Source: an uncultured Mailhella sp. (GTDB taxonomy: Bacteria > Desulfobacterota > Desulfovibrionia > Desulfovibrionales > Desulfovibrionaceae). Taken from it: a stretch of DNA of 64,000 nt. Positions 49,875 to 59,232 of this stretch are shown one piece after another. The notes beneath the pieces are model-generated. The model saw nothing but the letters and a program-made list of their open reading frames with translations. It had not been told where the DNA came from and searched no databases. The translations under genes were made by a program, and so were the position numbers. The stretch spans positions 62,001 to 126,000 of the forward strand of contig CAJTRG010000003.1 in assembly GCA_910578585.1 (NCBI GenBank). The letters are read 5' to 3'. The number at the start of each line of letters is the position of its first letter. Position 1 is the stretch's first letter.

Positions 49875-50940
49875 TTTCCTTGTACCACTGACGGATTTTT
49901 TCTCATTCTTCAATATCCTGCGCTACATCAGTACCCGTACGCTGGGAGCTATGTTTTTTGCTCTGGTGCTGACCATTTTAGTAGGGCCTTTCTTTATCCG
50001 CGTATTGCACAAGCTGAAATTCGGACAGCAAATCCACGAAGATGTTGTTGTACACCAAAAGAAGGCAGGCACCCCCACCATGGGCGGCATCCTGATTATT
50101 TTTGGAACTGTGCTTTCTACGCTGCTCTTTGCTGACTTGACCAATCATTATATTTGGCTGACCCTCTTTGTGTTTATTGGTTTTGGTCTTATTGGCTTTG
50201 TGGACGATATGAGCAAAATTTTGCACCACAAAAATCTCGGTATCAAGGCGCGAACCAAATTTCTGGGACAGCTGATTATTGCCAGCCTTTCTCTTCTGCT
50301 CATGCTCAAATTTTCCGGCTATCCAACCTTTTTGTCCATTCCGTTTTTCAAACAATTTGTGCCTGATTTAGGCTTATTCTACATTGTTTTTGCTGTAATT
50401 GTGCTGGTGAGCTCCTCCAATGCCGTCAATTTGACGGACGGTTTGGACGGCTTGGCCATTTTGCCTGTGGTTATTTGTACCGGCGTGTATACCATTTTCC
50501 TCTATGTGGCAGGGCATGCCAACTTTGCGAGCTACTTGCAGGTTGCTTTTGTACCCGGCGTCAGCGAAGTGGTTATTTTCTGCGGAGCGCTCATGGGCGC
50601 GGGGCTTGGCTTCTTATGGTACAATGCTCAGCCGGCTCAGGTATTTATGGGCGATGTGGGCTCCCTCAGTCTTGGCGGCGTGATTGGCTTTTTGGCTATT
50701 TTAGCAAAGCAGGAAATTATCCTCATTCTGGCAGGCGGCTTATTCGTTATTGAAACCTTGAGCGTTACCCTGCAAGTTGCCTATTTCAAATATACCCACG
50801 GTAAACGCCTCTTCAAAATGGCACCGCTCCACCACCATTTTGAGCTCAAAGGCTGGACAGAATCAAAAATCATTGTCCGCTTCTGGATTATTTCAGTTCT
50901 CTTTGCCCTCATGTCTTTAAGTGTACTTAAAATTCGCTAA
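49864..50940 (+). CDS. mraY: Phospho-MurNAc-pentapeptide transferase MraY
   Basis: 358-residue, ten-TM enzyme forming lipid I on undecaprenyl phosphate. HQKKAGTPTMGGILII, GFGLIGFVDDMSKI (Asp pair), NAVNLTDGLDGLAILP, GFLWYNAQPAQVFMGDVGSLSLGG (second acidic site) and the FKMAPLHHHFELKGWTE loop are all present. It overlaps the end of murF. murD starts 13 bp after the stop. Confidence 0.97.
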   Translation: MLYNFLVPLTDFFSFFNILRYISTRTLGAMFFALVLTILVGPFFIRVLHKLKFGQQIHEDVVVHQKKAGTPTMGGILIIFGTVLSTLLFADLTNHYIWLTLFVFIGFGLIGFVDDMSKILHHKNLGIKARTKFLGQLIIASLSLLLMLKFSGYPTFLSIPFFKQFVPDLGLFYIVFAVIVLVSSSNAVNLTDGLDGLAILPVVICTGVYTIFLYVAGHANFASYLQVAFVPGVSEVVIFCGALMGAGLGFLWYNAQPAQVFMGDVGSLSLGGVIGFLAILAKQEIILILAGGLFVIETLSVTLQVAYFKYTHGKRLFKMAPLHHHFELKGWTESKIIVRFWIISVLFALMSLSVLKIR

Positions 50941-50953
50941 AAAAAGGAAAAAA

Positions 50954-52294
50954 ATGCTTACAAAAAATATGATTACATTTGATAGTATTCGCATGAAAAT
51001 TTATGACAAGGCAACTGTCCATGTTGTGGGCGGCGGAGCTTCTGGCCGTGCTGTGCTGAAACTATTAGAAAGTTGTGACACTCCTCTTGTTTTTCATGAA
51101 AAAAATGAAGATAAGCTCTTGCCTGAATTTAAAGCCTGGCTCGAAGAGAAAAAAATCCCCTGTTTCTTTGGTGAACACAAAAAAGAAAATTTTAAAGGCT
51201 GTGAAATTTTTGTCCCAAGTCCAGGTGCTGCAATTGCAGAGTTTACAGAATTTCTGCCAAGAAATGCCATTGCTGTTTCTGAAACAGAAATTGCTTATTT
51301 ATTCTGCGAAGATGTTCCCATTTTAGGTATTACCGGCACAAGCGGCAAAACCACAACCACCACTATTTGCTCTGCCATACTGGAAGAACAGGGCTTATCT
51401 GTTTTCACAGGCGGTAATATCGGCACGCCTCTTTCAGAATATGCCCTGAAACGCATTGAAAATCCAGAAAGCCAAAAAGCAGACGTCCTGGTTTTAGAGC
51501 TTTCCAGTTTTCAGCTGCAAACCTGCAATGCCCTGCCTGTACACGTGGGAATTTGCCTCAATATTTCCCCAAACCACTTGGATTATCACAAGGATATGCA
51601 GGAATATATTGACGCAAAAATGGAGCTCTTTGTCCACCAAAACGAAAATGATTTTGCAATCTTAAGCCCAGACCTTGCCCACTTGGCTAAGAAGTACAGA
51701 TTTAAAGCAACAACCATTATTTTTAACGACGAAGCAAAAAATTTCCTAAGAACAAAATTACTTGGACAGCACAACCAAAGCAATGCCGAAGCCGCATGGC
51801 AAGCCTGCAAACTCTTTGGTGTCAGCTTCGAAAATGCCCAAAAAGCCATGGAAAAAATGGCACCCATGGCAAACAGACTGGAATTTATCCGTGAGCTGGA
51901 CGGCGTCAACTATATCAACGACACAAAATGCACCACAGTTTCTGCTTTGGAAGTTGCCATAAAAGCTGTCAGTGAAGCAGGTCACCCCATTATTTTGCTT
52001 GCCGGCGGTAAATTCAAAGGCGGCGATTTGGAAGGCATACTCCCGCTTATGCAGAAATACGTAAAACACGTTGCCCTTTATGGCGCAAGCCGTGAAATTT
52101 TCGAAGGAGCATGGAAAGATAAACTTTCCCTTTCCTATAATGAGAAAATGGCAGATGCAATCCTTTGTGCAAAAGAAATTGCAGAAAGCGGCGATGCAAT
52201 TTTGCTTGCTCCTGCAACCTCAAGTTTTGACCAATACAAAGATTATATTGCGCGCGGAAATGATTTTAAAAACACAGTTCTCAATCTGAAATAA
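50954..52294 (+). CDS. murD: UDP-MurNAc-L-alanine:D-glutamate ligase MurD
   Basis: 446-residue Mur ligase. Rossmann-like N-terminal domain (HVVGGGASGRAVLKLLES), ATP loop ILGITGTSGKTTTT, ELSSFQLQTC, NISPNHLDYHKDMQEY, HNQSNAEAAWQACK and INDTKCTTVSALEVAI, with LLAGGKFKGGDLE at the C-domain. The start at ATG 50954 has SD AAGGA 5 nt upstream; an in-frame GTG at 50921 overlapping mraY is rejected. Confidence 0.96.
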   Translation: MLTKNMITFDSIRMKIYDKATVHVVGGGASGRAVLKLLESCDTPLVFHEKNEDKLLPEFKAWLEEKKIPCFFGEHKKENFKGCEIFVPSPGAAIAEFTEFLPRNAIAVSETEIAYLFCEDVPILGITGTSGKTTTTTICSAILEEQGLSVFTGGNIGTPLSEYALKRIENPESQKADVLVLELSSFQLQTCNALPVHVGICLNISPNHLDYHKDMQEYIDAKMELFVHQNENDFAILSPDLAHLAKKYRFKATTIIFNDEAKNFLRTKLLGQHNQSNAEAAWQACKLFGVSFENAQKAMEKMAPMANRLEFIRELDGVNYINDTKCTTVSALEVAIKAVSEAGHPIILLAGGKFKGGDLEGILPLMQKYVKHVALYGASREIFEGAWKDKLSLSYNEKMADAILCAKEIAESGDAILLAPATSSFDQYKDYIARGNDFKNTVLNLK

Positions 52295-52325
52295 CAAAAA
52301 CATACAATAACTGTTGGAAATTATT

Positions 52326-53504
52326 ATGATAAGTACAAATAAAAACAGCAAGAAAAAATTAGCTCAAAGCACAGAATTCCACAGTATTGACTGGTGGCTT
52401 TTGGCTTGTGTTCTTATCATGTTAAGCCTTGGCCTGCTTATGGTTTTGAGCGCCGGCAGTGTTGTGGGTGAACGTGATTTCCACGATAAGTATTATTTTT
52501 TCAAAAAGCAGTTTGCCTTTGTTTCCCTTGGCTTTGTTGCCATGATTATTTGTATTTATATTCCAAGAAAGTTTATTAATTCAATCCATTATCTTGCAAT
52601 AACTGTTACTGTCTTTCTGCTTTTGCTCACGCTTACGCCCCTTGGAATCAGTGTAAACGGTGCAAGCCGCTGGCTTCCATTTTTTGGATTTTCCATTCAG
52701 CCCATGGAATTTGCCAGAATTGCCCTTGTCTTATACCTTTCCTATTTTTTGAGCACGCACCAGCATTTGGGACGGACTTTCAGCAAAGGCGTTATCCCGC
52801 CCTTTGCAATCACAGGAATTTTCTGTTTGCTCCTCTTATTGCAGCCAGATTTTGGGGCGGCCGTTATTTTACTTGCTATTCTCTTTTTCCTTTGCCTTGC
52901 CGGCGGAACAAGATTTATCTATCTTGCCCTTTCTTTCAGCATGATGACAACTCTTGCTGTCAGTTTAGTGATGAATTCCCCTTATCGTATGCGCCGTCTC
53001 CTTGCTTTTATTGACCCATTCAAAGACGCACAGGGAACAGGTTATCAACTTGTGCAATCATTTTATGCCCTTGCAGAAGGAAGTTTTTTAGGCGTGGGCA
53101 TGGGAAACGGCCGCCAAAAAATGCTTTATTTACCGGAAGCCCACAACGACTTTATTGTCTCTGTGATTGGTGAAGAACTCGGGCTTCTTGGCATTACGAT
53201 TATGATGAGCTTATTTATGATTATTTTTGCCCGCTGCCTGCGCATTATTTTAGGACAAAAGGAACTCCGTGATAAACTGACAGCGTTTGGGCTGACCCTG
53301 ATCATTGCCCTTGGCGCAACCCTCAATCTTGCGGTTATTATGGGTATGGTTCCGCCAAAGGGTGTTGCCATGCCGCTTCTCAGCTACGGCGGCAGCTCCA
53401 TGATTGCATCCCTCATTTGCCTTGGACTTATTTTGAATTATTCCCGCACAGTCAGCACCGAAGAAAAAATAACCAAAAAAAATGCAGCATTCCACGCTTT
53501 CTAA
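52326..53504 (+). CDS. ftsW: Septal peptidoglycan polymerase FtsW (SEDS family)
   Basis: 392 residues, ten TM helices. SEDS motifs: SAGSVVGERDFHDKYYFFKKQ (after TM1), GASRWLPFFGFSIQPMEFARIALVLYLSYFL and LLQPDFGAAVILLAILFF (catalytic Asp). Later ones are DAQGTGYQLVQSFYALAEGS, FIVSVIGEELGLLGI and PPKGVAMPLLSYGGSSM. The ATG at 52326 has GGAAA 6 nt upstream; a TTG at 52314 would add four residues. It acts with FtsI. Confidence 0.96.
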   Translation: MISTNKNSKKKLAQSTEFHSIDWWLLACVLIMLSLGLLMVLSAGSVVGERDFHDKYYFFKKQFAFVSLGFVAMIICIYIPRKFINSIHYLAITVTVFLLLLTLTPLGISVNGASRWLPFFGFSIQPMEFARIALVLYLSYFLSTHQHLGRTFSKGVIPPFAITGIFCLLLLLQPDFGAAVILLAILFFLCLAGGTRFIYLALSFSMMTTLAVSLVMNSPYRMRRLLAFIDPFKDAQGTGYQLVQSFYALAEGSFLGVGMGNGRQKMLYLPEAHNDFIVSVIGEELGLLGITIMMSLFMIIFARCLRIILGQKELRDKLTAFGLTLIIALGATLNLAVIMGMVPPKGVAMPLLSYGGSSMIASLICLGLILNYSRTVSTEEKITKKNAAFHAF

Positions 53505-53525
53505 AATACACGGAGAATATGCATA

Positions 53526-54611
53526 ATGGATACACTCAATATTATTGTTTCAACAGGCGGTACAGGCGGACATATTTTCCCTGCCCTTGCTGTTGCTGAT
53601 GAAATCAAGAAGCAGCACCCAAATGCCCATGTTCTCTTTGTGGGCTCCTTATACGGCAGAGAAAAAGAGCTTTGCCAAAAACATGGTCTTGATTTTTATG
53701 GATTAAATGTTCGCGGAATCAAGGGCCGCGGCCTCAAAGCCTTTTCCGCGCTTCTTGCCATGACAAAAGCAATCATTGAAAGCTGGCAATTTTTAGGCAG
53801 ACACAAACCCCATGCTGTAATCGGTTTTGGCGGCTATGCCTGTTTTGCCATGCTTCTTGCGGCAAAACTTCGCCATATCCCCACCATGATCCATGAACAA
53901 AATGCCATTGCCGGACTTGCCAACAAAATTTTGGCAAAGTTCGTCAATACCATTTGTCTTTCTCTTCCTGATACCAAAAATCAATTCAATCCCAGAAAAT
54001 GTGTTTTGACGGGAAATCCCATTCGCCATGAAGTGGCAGAAGTAGTGAAAGAAGAGAAAGATTATACAACACTCCTGATTATGGGAGGAAGCCTTGGCGC
54101 TGTAGCGATTAACTCTTTGGCTGTGCAGCTCCTCAGCACCTTGCGCGACAACAACATCCATATTATCCACCAATGCGGTGATCACGATTATCCACGCATT
54201 GTTGAAGCATACAAAAGCCATGGCTACAGTCAGGAAGAAATTGATACTATGCTTTTCCCCTTCATTGATAATATGGCTGAAGTGTATGCCAAAGCGGACT
54301 TTGCCCTTTGCCGTGCCGGAGCAACCAGCATTGCAGAACTCACGGCAACCAAAACCCCGGCTCTCTTTATCCCATTTCCTTATGCGGCTAACGATCATCA
54401 AACAGCCAATGCCCAAAATATCGTGGATCACCACGGGGCAATTATGATCAAAGAAAGTGAAATCAAGCAATATCCTATTGATAAAATTGTTCTTTCCATT
54501 TTGCAAAACAAAGTGGAACTGGAAGAAATGGCTGAAAATATGGGAAGTCTTGCTGAAAAAGATGCCGCAGAAAAAGTTGTGGCAGAACTCAATAAACTTT
54601 TACAAAAATAG
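53526..54611 (+). CDS. murG: UDP-GlcNAc:lipid I GlcNAc transferase MurG
   Basis: 361-residue GT-B enzyme making lipid II on the inner membrane face. G-loop VSTGGTGGHIFPALAVADE, second G-loop VIGFGGYACFAMLLAAK, third IMGGSLGAVAIN. Catalytic/donor segment: MAEVYAKADFALCRAGATSIAELTA followed by LFIPFPYAANDHQTANA. SD GGAGA lies upstream. murC begins 8 bp later. Confidence 0.97.
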   Translation: MDTLNIIVSTGGTGGHIFPALAVADEIKKQHPNAHVLFVGSLYGREKELCQKHGLDFYGLNVRGIKGRGLKAFSALLAMTKAIIESWQFLGRHKPHAVIGFGGYACFAMLLAAKLRHIPTMIHEQNAIAGLANKILAKFVNTICLSLPDTKNQFNPRKCVLTGNPIRHEVAEVVKEEKDYTTLLIMGGSLGAVAINSLAVQLLSTLRDNNIHIIHQCGDHDYPRIVEAYKSHGYSQEEIDTMLFPFIDNMAEVYAKADFALCRAGATSIAELTATKTPALFIPFPYAANDHQTANAQNIVDHHGAIMIKESEIKQYPIDKIVLSILQNKVELEEMAENMGSLAEKDAAEKVVAELNKLLQK

Positions 54612-54619
54612 AGATACCT

Positions 54620-56023
54620 ATGAACAGTAAAATCCGTGCAATACATATGGTTGGAATAGGCGGCAGCGGCATGAGCGGCATTGCCGAAGTTCTCCTGAAC
54701 CTTGGCTATACTGTAACCGGCTCTGACATGAGCGAGGGAAAAACCGTGCAGCGCCTCAAAAATCTGGGTGCAGAAATTTTCCTCGGCCATACTGAAGAAA
54801 ATATCAAAACCCCTCAGGTTGTTGTGCGTTCCACAGCGATTAAAGACGATAATCCGGAAATTGTTGCTGCCAAAAAACGCAATATTCCTGTGATTGCCCG
54901 GGCTGAAATGCTGGCTGAACTCATGCGCCTCAGATACGGTATTGCCATTGCCGGCACCCACGGAAAAACCACCACAACATCACTGACTGCTTCCATTTTC
55001 GATGCGGCAAATGAAGATGCTACCGTTATTATCGGAGGTTTGCTGAACGCTTACGGTACTAATGCAAAACTGGGCAAAGGAAATTATCTGATTGCCGAAG
55101 CCGATGAGTCTGACGGTTCATTCCTCTATCTTTTCCCTATTATCAACGTGGTGACCAATATTGATTACGACCATATTGACCATTACGGAAGTCAGGAAAA
55201 TATTGATAAGGCATTTATTTCCTTTATGAATAAAGTGCCGTTTTACGGCGTGAATATTGTTTGCGGTGATGATGAAGGCATACAAAGAATACTGCCCCAC
55301 ATTAAACGCCCTGTGATTACCTATGGCTTTGGGGAAAGCAATATGCTGCGGGCTGAAATTGTTGACAGCAACACCATCAACCAATTCAAAGTATACAGAA
55401 AAGTTACCAAGAAAAATGCTCAGGTTGAAGAAGAATTATGGGGCGAAGTAAGCCTCAACCACCCTGGAAAACATAATATTTTGAATGCATTGGCTGCCAT
55501 TGGCGTCAGCATTGAAGCAGAAATTCCGCAAGAAGCCTGCCTCAAGGGATTAAAGGAATTTACCGGTGTGGGACGTCGTTTTGAACACAAAGGAAAAGTC
55601 AATAATATCACTGTGATTGACGATTATGGTCACCACCCCACAGAAATCAAAATGACTATCAAATGTGCAAAACAAGCCTATCCGGACAGCCGCATTATTA
55701 TGGCATTCCAGCCACATCGCTTCTCACGCACAGAAGCATTGTTCGGGGATTTTTGCAGCTGCTTTGAAGGTGTTGACAAATTATTCCTGGCTGAAATCTA
55801 TCCAGCCAGCGAAAAACCCATTCCGGGCATCAACAGCGAAAACCTTGCCCACGGCATACGCCAGATTTGTCCAAAACTTTCCGTTGTCACCTGCAAGGAC
55901 AATGATGAAATTGTTCATGAAATTTGCAAAGATTTAAAAGTTGGCGACCTTATTATTACTCAGGGCGCGGGCAATATTACAAATTTGGCTCCTAAAATTT
56001 TAGATGAAATTGGAAAGAACTAA
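54620..56023 (+). CDS. murC: UDP-MurNAc:L-alanine ligase MurC
   Basis: 467-residue first Mur ligase. HMVGIGGSGMSGIAEVLLNLGY, GSDMSEGKTVQRLKNLGA, ATP loop AGTHGKTTTTSLTAS, ADESDGSFLYL, NIDYDHIDHYGSQENI, HNILNALAAIGV and IDDYGHHPTEIKMTIKCA are conserved. It is in the normal murG-murC-murB order and 2 bp from murB. Confidence 0.97.
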   Translation: MNSKIRAIHMVGIGGSGMSGIAEVLLNLGYTVTGSDMSEGKTVQRLKNLGAEIFLGHTEENIKTPQVVVRSTAIKDDNPEIVAAKKRNIPVIARAEMLAELMRLRYGIAIAGTHGKTTTTSLTASIFDAANEDATVIIGGLLNAYGTNAKLGKGNYLIAEADESDGSFLYLFPIINVVTNIDYDHIDHYGSQENIDKAFISFMNKVPFYGVNIVCGDDEGIQRILPHIKRPVITYGFGESNMLRAEIVDSNTINQFKVYRKVTKKNAQVEEELWGEVSLNHPGKHNILNALAAIGVSIEAEIPQEACLKGLKEFTGVGRRFEHKGKVNNITVIDDYGHHPTEIKMTIKCAKQAYPDSRIIMAFQPHRFSRTEALFGDFCSCFEGVDKLFLAEIYPASEKPIPGINSENLAHGIRQICPKLSVVTCKDNDEIVHEICKDLKVGDLIITQGAGNITNLAPKILDEIGKN

Positions 56024-56025
56024 AA

Positions 56026-56994
56026 ATGCTGCAAGTTCAACAAAAAATTTCCCTCAAGAATAAAACAACTATCCGCTTGGGCGGCATAACCCCTTGTTAT
56101 GTCAAAATTAAATCCAAGCAGGATATTTTGGATTTTGTTGAACTAAACGATAAACTCCACATTCCTTTCAAAGTTTTGGGCGGCGGCAGCAATCTGATTA
56201 TTGCAGATGAAAGCATATGTAAAGAATTGCCTTTTGGCGTTCTTGATATTGACATTGCAGACGAACTTACCGCTGCGCCCTGCATGCCGGAAGAAAATCT
56301 TCCGCCTCTTGTGCAGAAGTATCTGGAAAATAAGCATACCAATTTTACCAGACTGCATGTTGGTGCAGGTTATAAAATTCCTAAACTTTTGCAGTATTGC
56401 AAAGAAAATGGATTAACCGGACTGGAAGGGCTTGTTGGAATTCCCTGCCGTGTGGGCGGAACGGTCAGCATGAATGCCGGAGCCTACCAAACAGAAATAA
56501 ACGATGTTCTGAGTCAGGTTGAAATTTTCCACAAGAAATACGGCATACTGACGCTGACACTAGAAAATATGGAGCTGAGTTATAGAAAATCTGCATTCTA
56601 CTATAACGATACTCTCTTGCAGGACTATATTATTTTAGGAGCAGACTTCATTTTTCCTGTTATTGAAAAAAGTATTGTTTCTGAAAAAATGCAAAAGAAT
56701 CTGCAAACGAAAAAAAATACCCAGCCTGTTCAAGCCCTTACTGCCGGCTGTGTGTTCAAAAATCCCTGCAATGAAAAAGGTGAGAAAATAAGCGCCGGAC
56801 TCTTGCTTGATAAGGCAGGACTCAAAGATATCCATGCAGGCGGCATGCGATTTTCAGAAGTACATGCAAGTTTTTTAGAAAATACAGGAAATGGAAAAAC
56901 TAAAGACGCAATAGAATTATTATCCATTGCAAAAGATAAGATATTAACTTTATTTAATATTCAATTAGAAGAAGAAGTCAAAATATGGATCTAA
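56026..56994 (+). CDS. murB: UDP-N-acetylenolpyruvoylglucosamine reductase MurB
   Basis: 322-residue FAD enzyme producing UDP-MurNAc. FAD segment FKVLGGGSNLIIADE; GLEGLVGIPCRVGGTVSMNAGAYQ-type substrate region; FYYNDTLLQ and CVFKNPCNEKGEKISAGLLLDKAGLK (catalytic Ser is replaced in context by SAG; Glu is in the last HASFLENTG segment). This looks like a type I/II family member lacking long extensions. It overlaps ftsQ by 10 nt. Confidence 0.93.
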   Translation: MLQVQQKISLKNKTTIRLGGITPCYVKIKSKQDILDFVELNDKLHIPFKVLGGGSNLIIADESICKELPFGVLDIDIADELTAAPCMPEENLPPLVQKYLENKHTNFTRLHVGAGYKIPKLLQYCKENGLTGLEGLVGIPCRVGGTVSMNAGAYQTEINDVLSQVEIFHKKYGILTLTLENMELSYRKSAFYYNDTLLQDYIILGADFIFPVIEKSIVSEKMQKNLQTKKNTQPVQALTAGCVFKNPCNEKGEKISAGLLLDKAGLKDIHAGGMRFSEVHASFLENTGNGKTKDAIELLSIAKDKILTLFNIQLEEEVKIWI

Positions 56995-57866
56995 AATTAA
57001 TCTCTTTTAAAAAGAATAATAAAAATTCTTATAAAGTTAATACAAAATTGAATCATAAGAATTTTATTAATAAAAATAAACGTGATAAAGAAAATTTTCA
57101 GCAAAAAGAAAATATTTTCGACAGAATTAATAAAAATTCAATACAAAAATATTTCAAAATTATTTTGCCTGTAATAAGTTCATGTATTATTATTGCTGCT
57201 ATTATATTTGGATCCATACAACTTTATAAATATATTACAAAAAGTGATAATTTTCTGCTCACAGAAATAACTATTAATGGAAATCAATATCTTACGAATG
57301 ATGAAATAATTTCTTTGACAGGTTTACAGAAAAATAAAAATATTTTTAATTATAAAATAGAAGAAATTGAAGCAAAACTTTTAGCTTCAAATTGGATACA
57401 AGATGTTAAGATTACTCGTTCTTTACCTTCCACATTTAAAATAGAAGTGACTGAACATGAACCAAAATTTATTATTATTCAAAATAATGAATTATATTAT
57501 CTCAACAATAAAGCACAATTTATTAATAAAATTGATAAAAATAAATTTATCAGTTTACCCATTCTTTATATCAATAATGCAGGCAATAATGAGATTAAAA
57601 TTTTGCCGGATTTTATGAATGAACTCGAAACATCAAAATTTCAGTATGCATTAAATGAAATAAGCTGGATTAATATTAATCCGCTGTATGGTTTTGAATT
57701 ATTTATTGAAGCAAGCAACTTGATACTTCAAATTGATAAACAAAATTATGAACAAAATATAAAGAATTTAATCAGCGTGATCGACGATTTAAAAAAACGC
57801 AAAGAAATAAATAAGGTACGAAAAATCCGCGCGGCGTTTAATAAAGTAATGATTATTAAAGAATAA
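56985..57866 (+). CDS. ftsQ: Cell division protein FtsQ
   Basis: 293 residues. The N-terminal cytoplasmic region is highly charged, Lys/Asn-rich (1-60), followed by one TM helix (about 65-85). A POTRA domain starts LLTEITINGNQYLTNDEIISL and continues ...LASNWIQDVKITRSLPSTFKIEVTEHEPK; a beta domain then extends to the C-terminus. This gene is noticeably poorer in G+C than murB and ftsA on either side (codons almost all A/T-ending). Identification rests on the POTRA pattern, topology and position. Confidence 0.85.
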   Translation: MDLKLISFKKNNKNSYKVNTKLNHKNFINKNKRDKENFQQKENIFDRINKNSIQKYFKIILPVISSCIIIAAIIFGSIQLYKYITKSDNFLLTEITINGNQYLTNDEIISLTGLQKNKNIFNYKIEEIEAKLLASNWIQDVKITRSLPSTFKIEVTEHEPKFIIIQNNELYYLNNKAQFINKIDKNKFISLPILYINNAGNNEIKILPDFMNELETSKFQYALNEISWININPLYGFELFIEASNLILQIDKQNYEQNIKNLISVIDDLKKRKEINKVRKIRAAFNKVMIIKE

Positions 57867-57963
57867 TTAAAACGAAAGGTTTTGAGAAAAAATCTAAAAT
57901 TTTTCTAGACAATTTATATAAAGTATGTTTAAATGAATTTTAGAATAATTTGAGGAGTTAAAA

Positions 57964-59205
57964 ATGCCCAAGTCAGAATTAATCGTCGGACTTGATATCG
58001 GAACTACAAAGATTAGCGTTGTTGTGGGCGAGATTAACGAACACGGCAATATCAATATCGTTGGTGTGGGCAATAGTCCTTCAACAGGTCTTCGCAAGGG
58101 GGTTGTCGTCAACATTGAACAAACAGTTCAATCCATACGGCAGGCTATCGAAGAAGCTGAAGCTATGGTCGGCTGCACTATTGGTTCTGTATACGCGGGC
58201 ATTGCAGGCAGTCACATCAAAGGAACAAACAGTCACGGCGTTATTGCGATTAAAGGCAGTGAAGTCAACCAAAAAGATGTTGAACGCGTGCTCGATGCGG
58301 CAAAAGCCGTTGCGATTCCTATGGATAGAGAAGTTATCCACATCTTGCCTCAGGAATACATTGTGGATGATCAGCACGGTATTATTGAGCCTCTTGGCAT
58401 GAGTGGCGTTCGCCTTGAAGTCAATGTGCATATTGTCACAGGCTCTGTTACTTCCGCGCAAAATATTTTGCGCTCCTGTCAGAAAAGCGATTTGGATGTG
58501 ACGGACATTGTTCTTGAAGCACTTGCCTCTTCAAAAGCTATTTTAACAGATGAAGAAAGAGAAATTGGTGTTGTCATTGTAGATATTGGCGGCGGCACAA
58601 GTGATATTGCGATTTTTGCGGATAATGCCATTAAATATACGGGTGCAGTTCCTCTTGGGGGGCAAAACCTCACCAATGATATTGCCTTTGGGCTCAGAAC
58701 TCCCATTTCAGCTGCAGAAAAAATTAAAATAAAATATGGCTGCTGCCTGGGTGAAATGGTTTCACCTGACGAAACCATTGAAGTGCCCAGTGTTGGCGGA
58801 CGTCCTTCCCGTCAGGTTGCGCGTCAGGTTCTTGCTGCTATTTGTGAACCACGCATGGAAGAAATTTTATTCCATATCAATCAGGAATTGGAACGCTCCG
58901 GCTATAAACGAAAAATAGGTGCTGGTGTTGTGCTGACCGGCGGCGGAGCTCTTATTGAAGGAGCTCAGGAACTAGCTGAACAAATTTTTGGACTTCCAAC
59001 ACGTATTGGATCCCCGCAAAATCTTGGCGGCGGCTTTACGGAAATGGTCAATAATCCAAAATACGCAACTGCTGTCGGGCTTCTTTTCTATGGAGCTGAG
59101 AATGAAGGCATGACAGAACCGATTTATACAGAAACAAGTAATGATGCAAATATGTTTGGTAAACTTTTAAACCATATGAAAAAATGGTTTTCTGAAATAA
59201 AATAA
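57964..59205 (+). CDS. ftsA: Cell division protein FtsA
   Basis: 413-residue actin-fold ATPase tethering FtsZ to the membrane. VGLDIGTTKISVVVGEI (phosphate 1), VYAGIAGSHIKGTNSHGVI in the 1C domain, VVIVDIGGGTSDIAIFADNAI (phosphate 2), VVLTGGGALIEGAQELAEQIF (adenosine), and a C-terminal amphipathic helix LLNHMKKWFSEIK that binds membrane. SD AGGAG lies 6-7 nt before the ATG. A promoter candidate in the 97-bp gap after ftsQ is TAGACA (57906) / TTAAAT (57929), spacer 17, which may drive ftsAZ separately. Confidence 0.96.
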   Translation: MPKSELIVGLDIGTTKISVVVGEINEHGNINIVGVGNSPSTGLRKGVVVNIEQTVQSIRQAIEEAEAMVGCTIGSVYAGIAGSHIKGTNSHGVIAIKGSEVNQKDVERVLDAAKAVAIPMDREVIHILPQEYIVDDQHGIIEPLGMSGVRLEVNVHIVTGSVTSAQNILRSCQKSDLDVTDIVLEALASSKAILTDEEREIGVVIVDIGGGTSDIAIFADNAIKYTGAVPLGGQNLTNDIAFGLRTPISAAEKIKIKYGCCLGEMVSPDETIEVPSVGGRPSRQVARQVLAAICEPRMEEILFHINQELERSGYKRKIGAGVVLTGGGALIEGAQELAEQIFGLPTRIGSPQNLGGGFTEMVNNPKYATAVGLLFYGAENEGMTEPIYTETSNDANMFGKLLNHMKKWFSEIK

Positions 59206-59232
59206 GGATTACTCGGGAAACAGGAGGCATTC

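Noticed and set aside
53793..54506. Long open frame (237 codons) antisense to murG
   Set aside because: Shadow of murG codon bias; no start signal and no recognisable domain.
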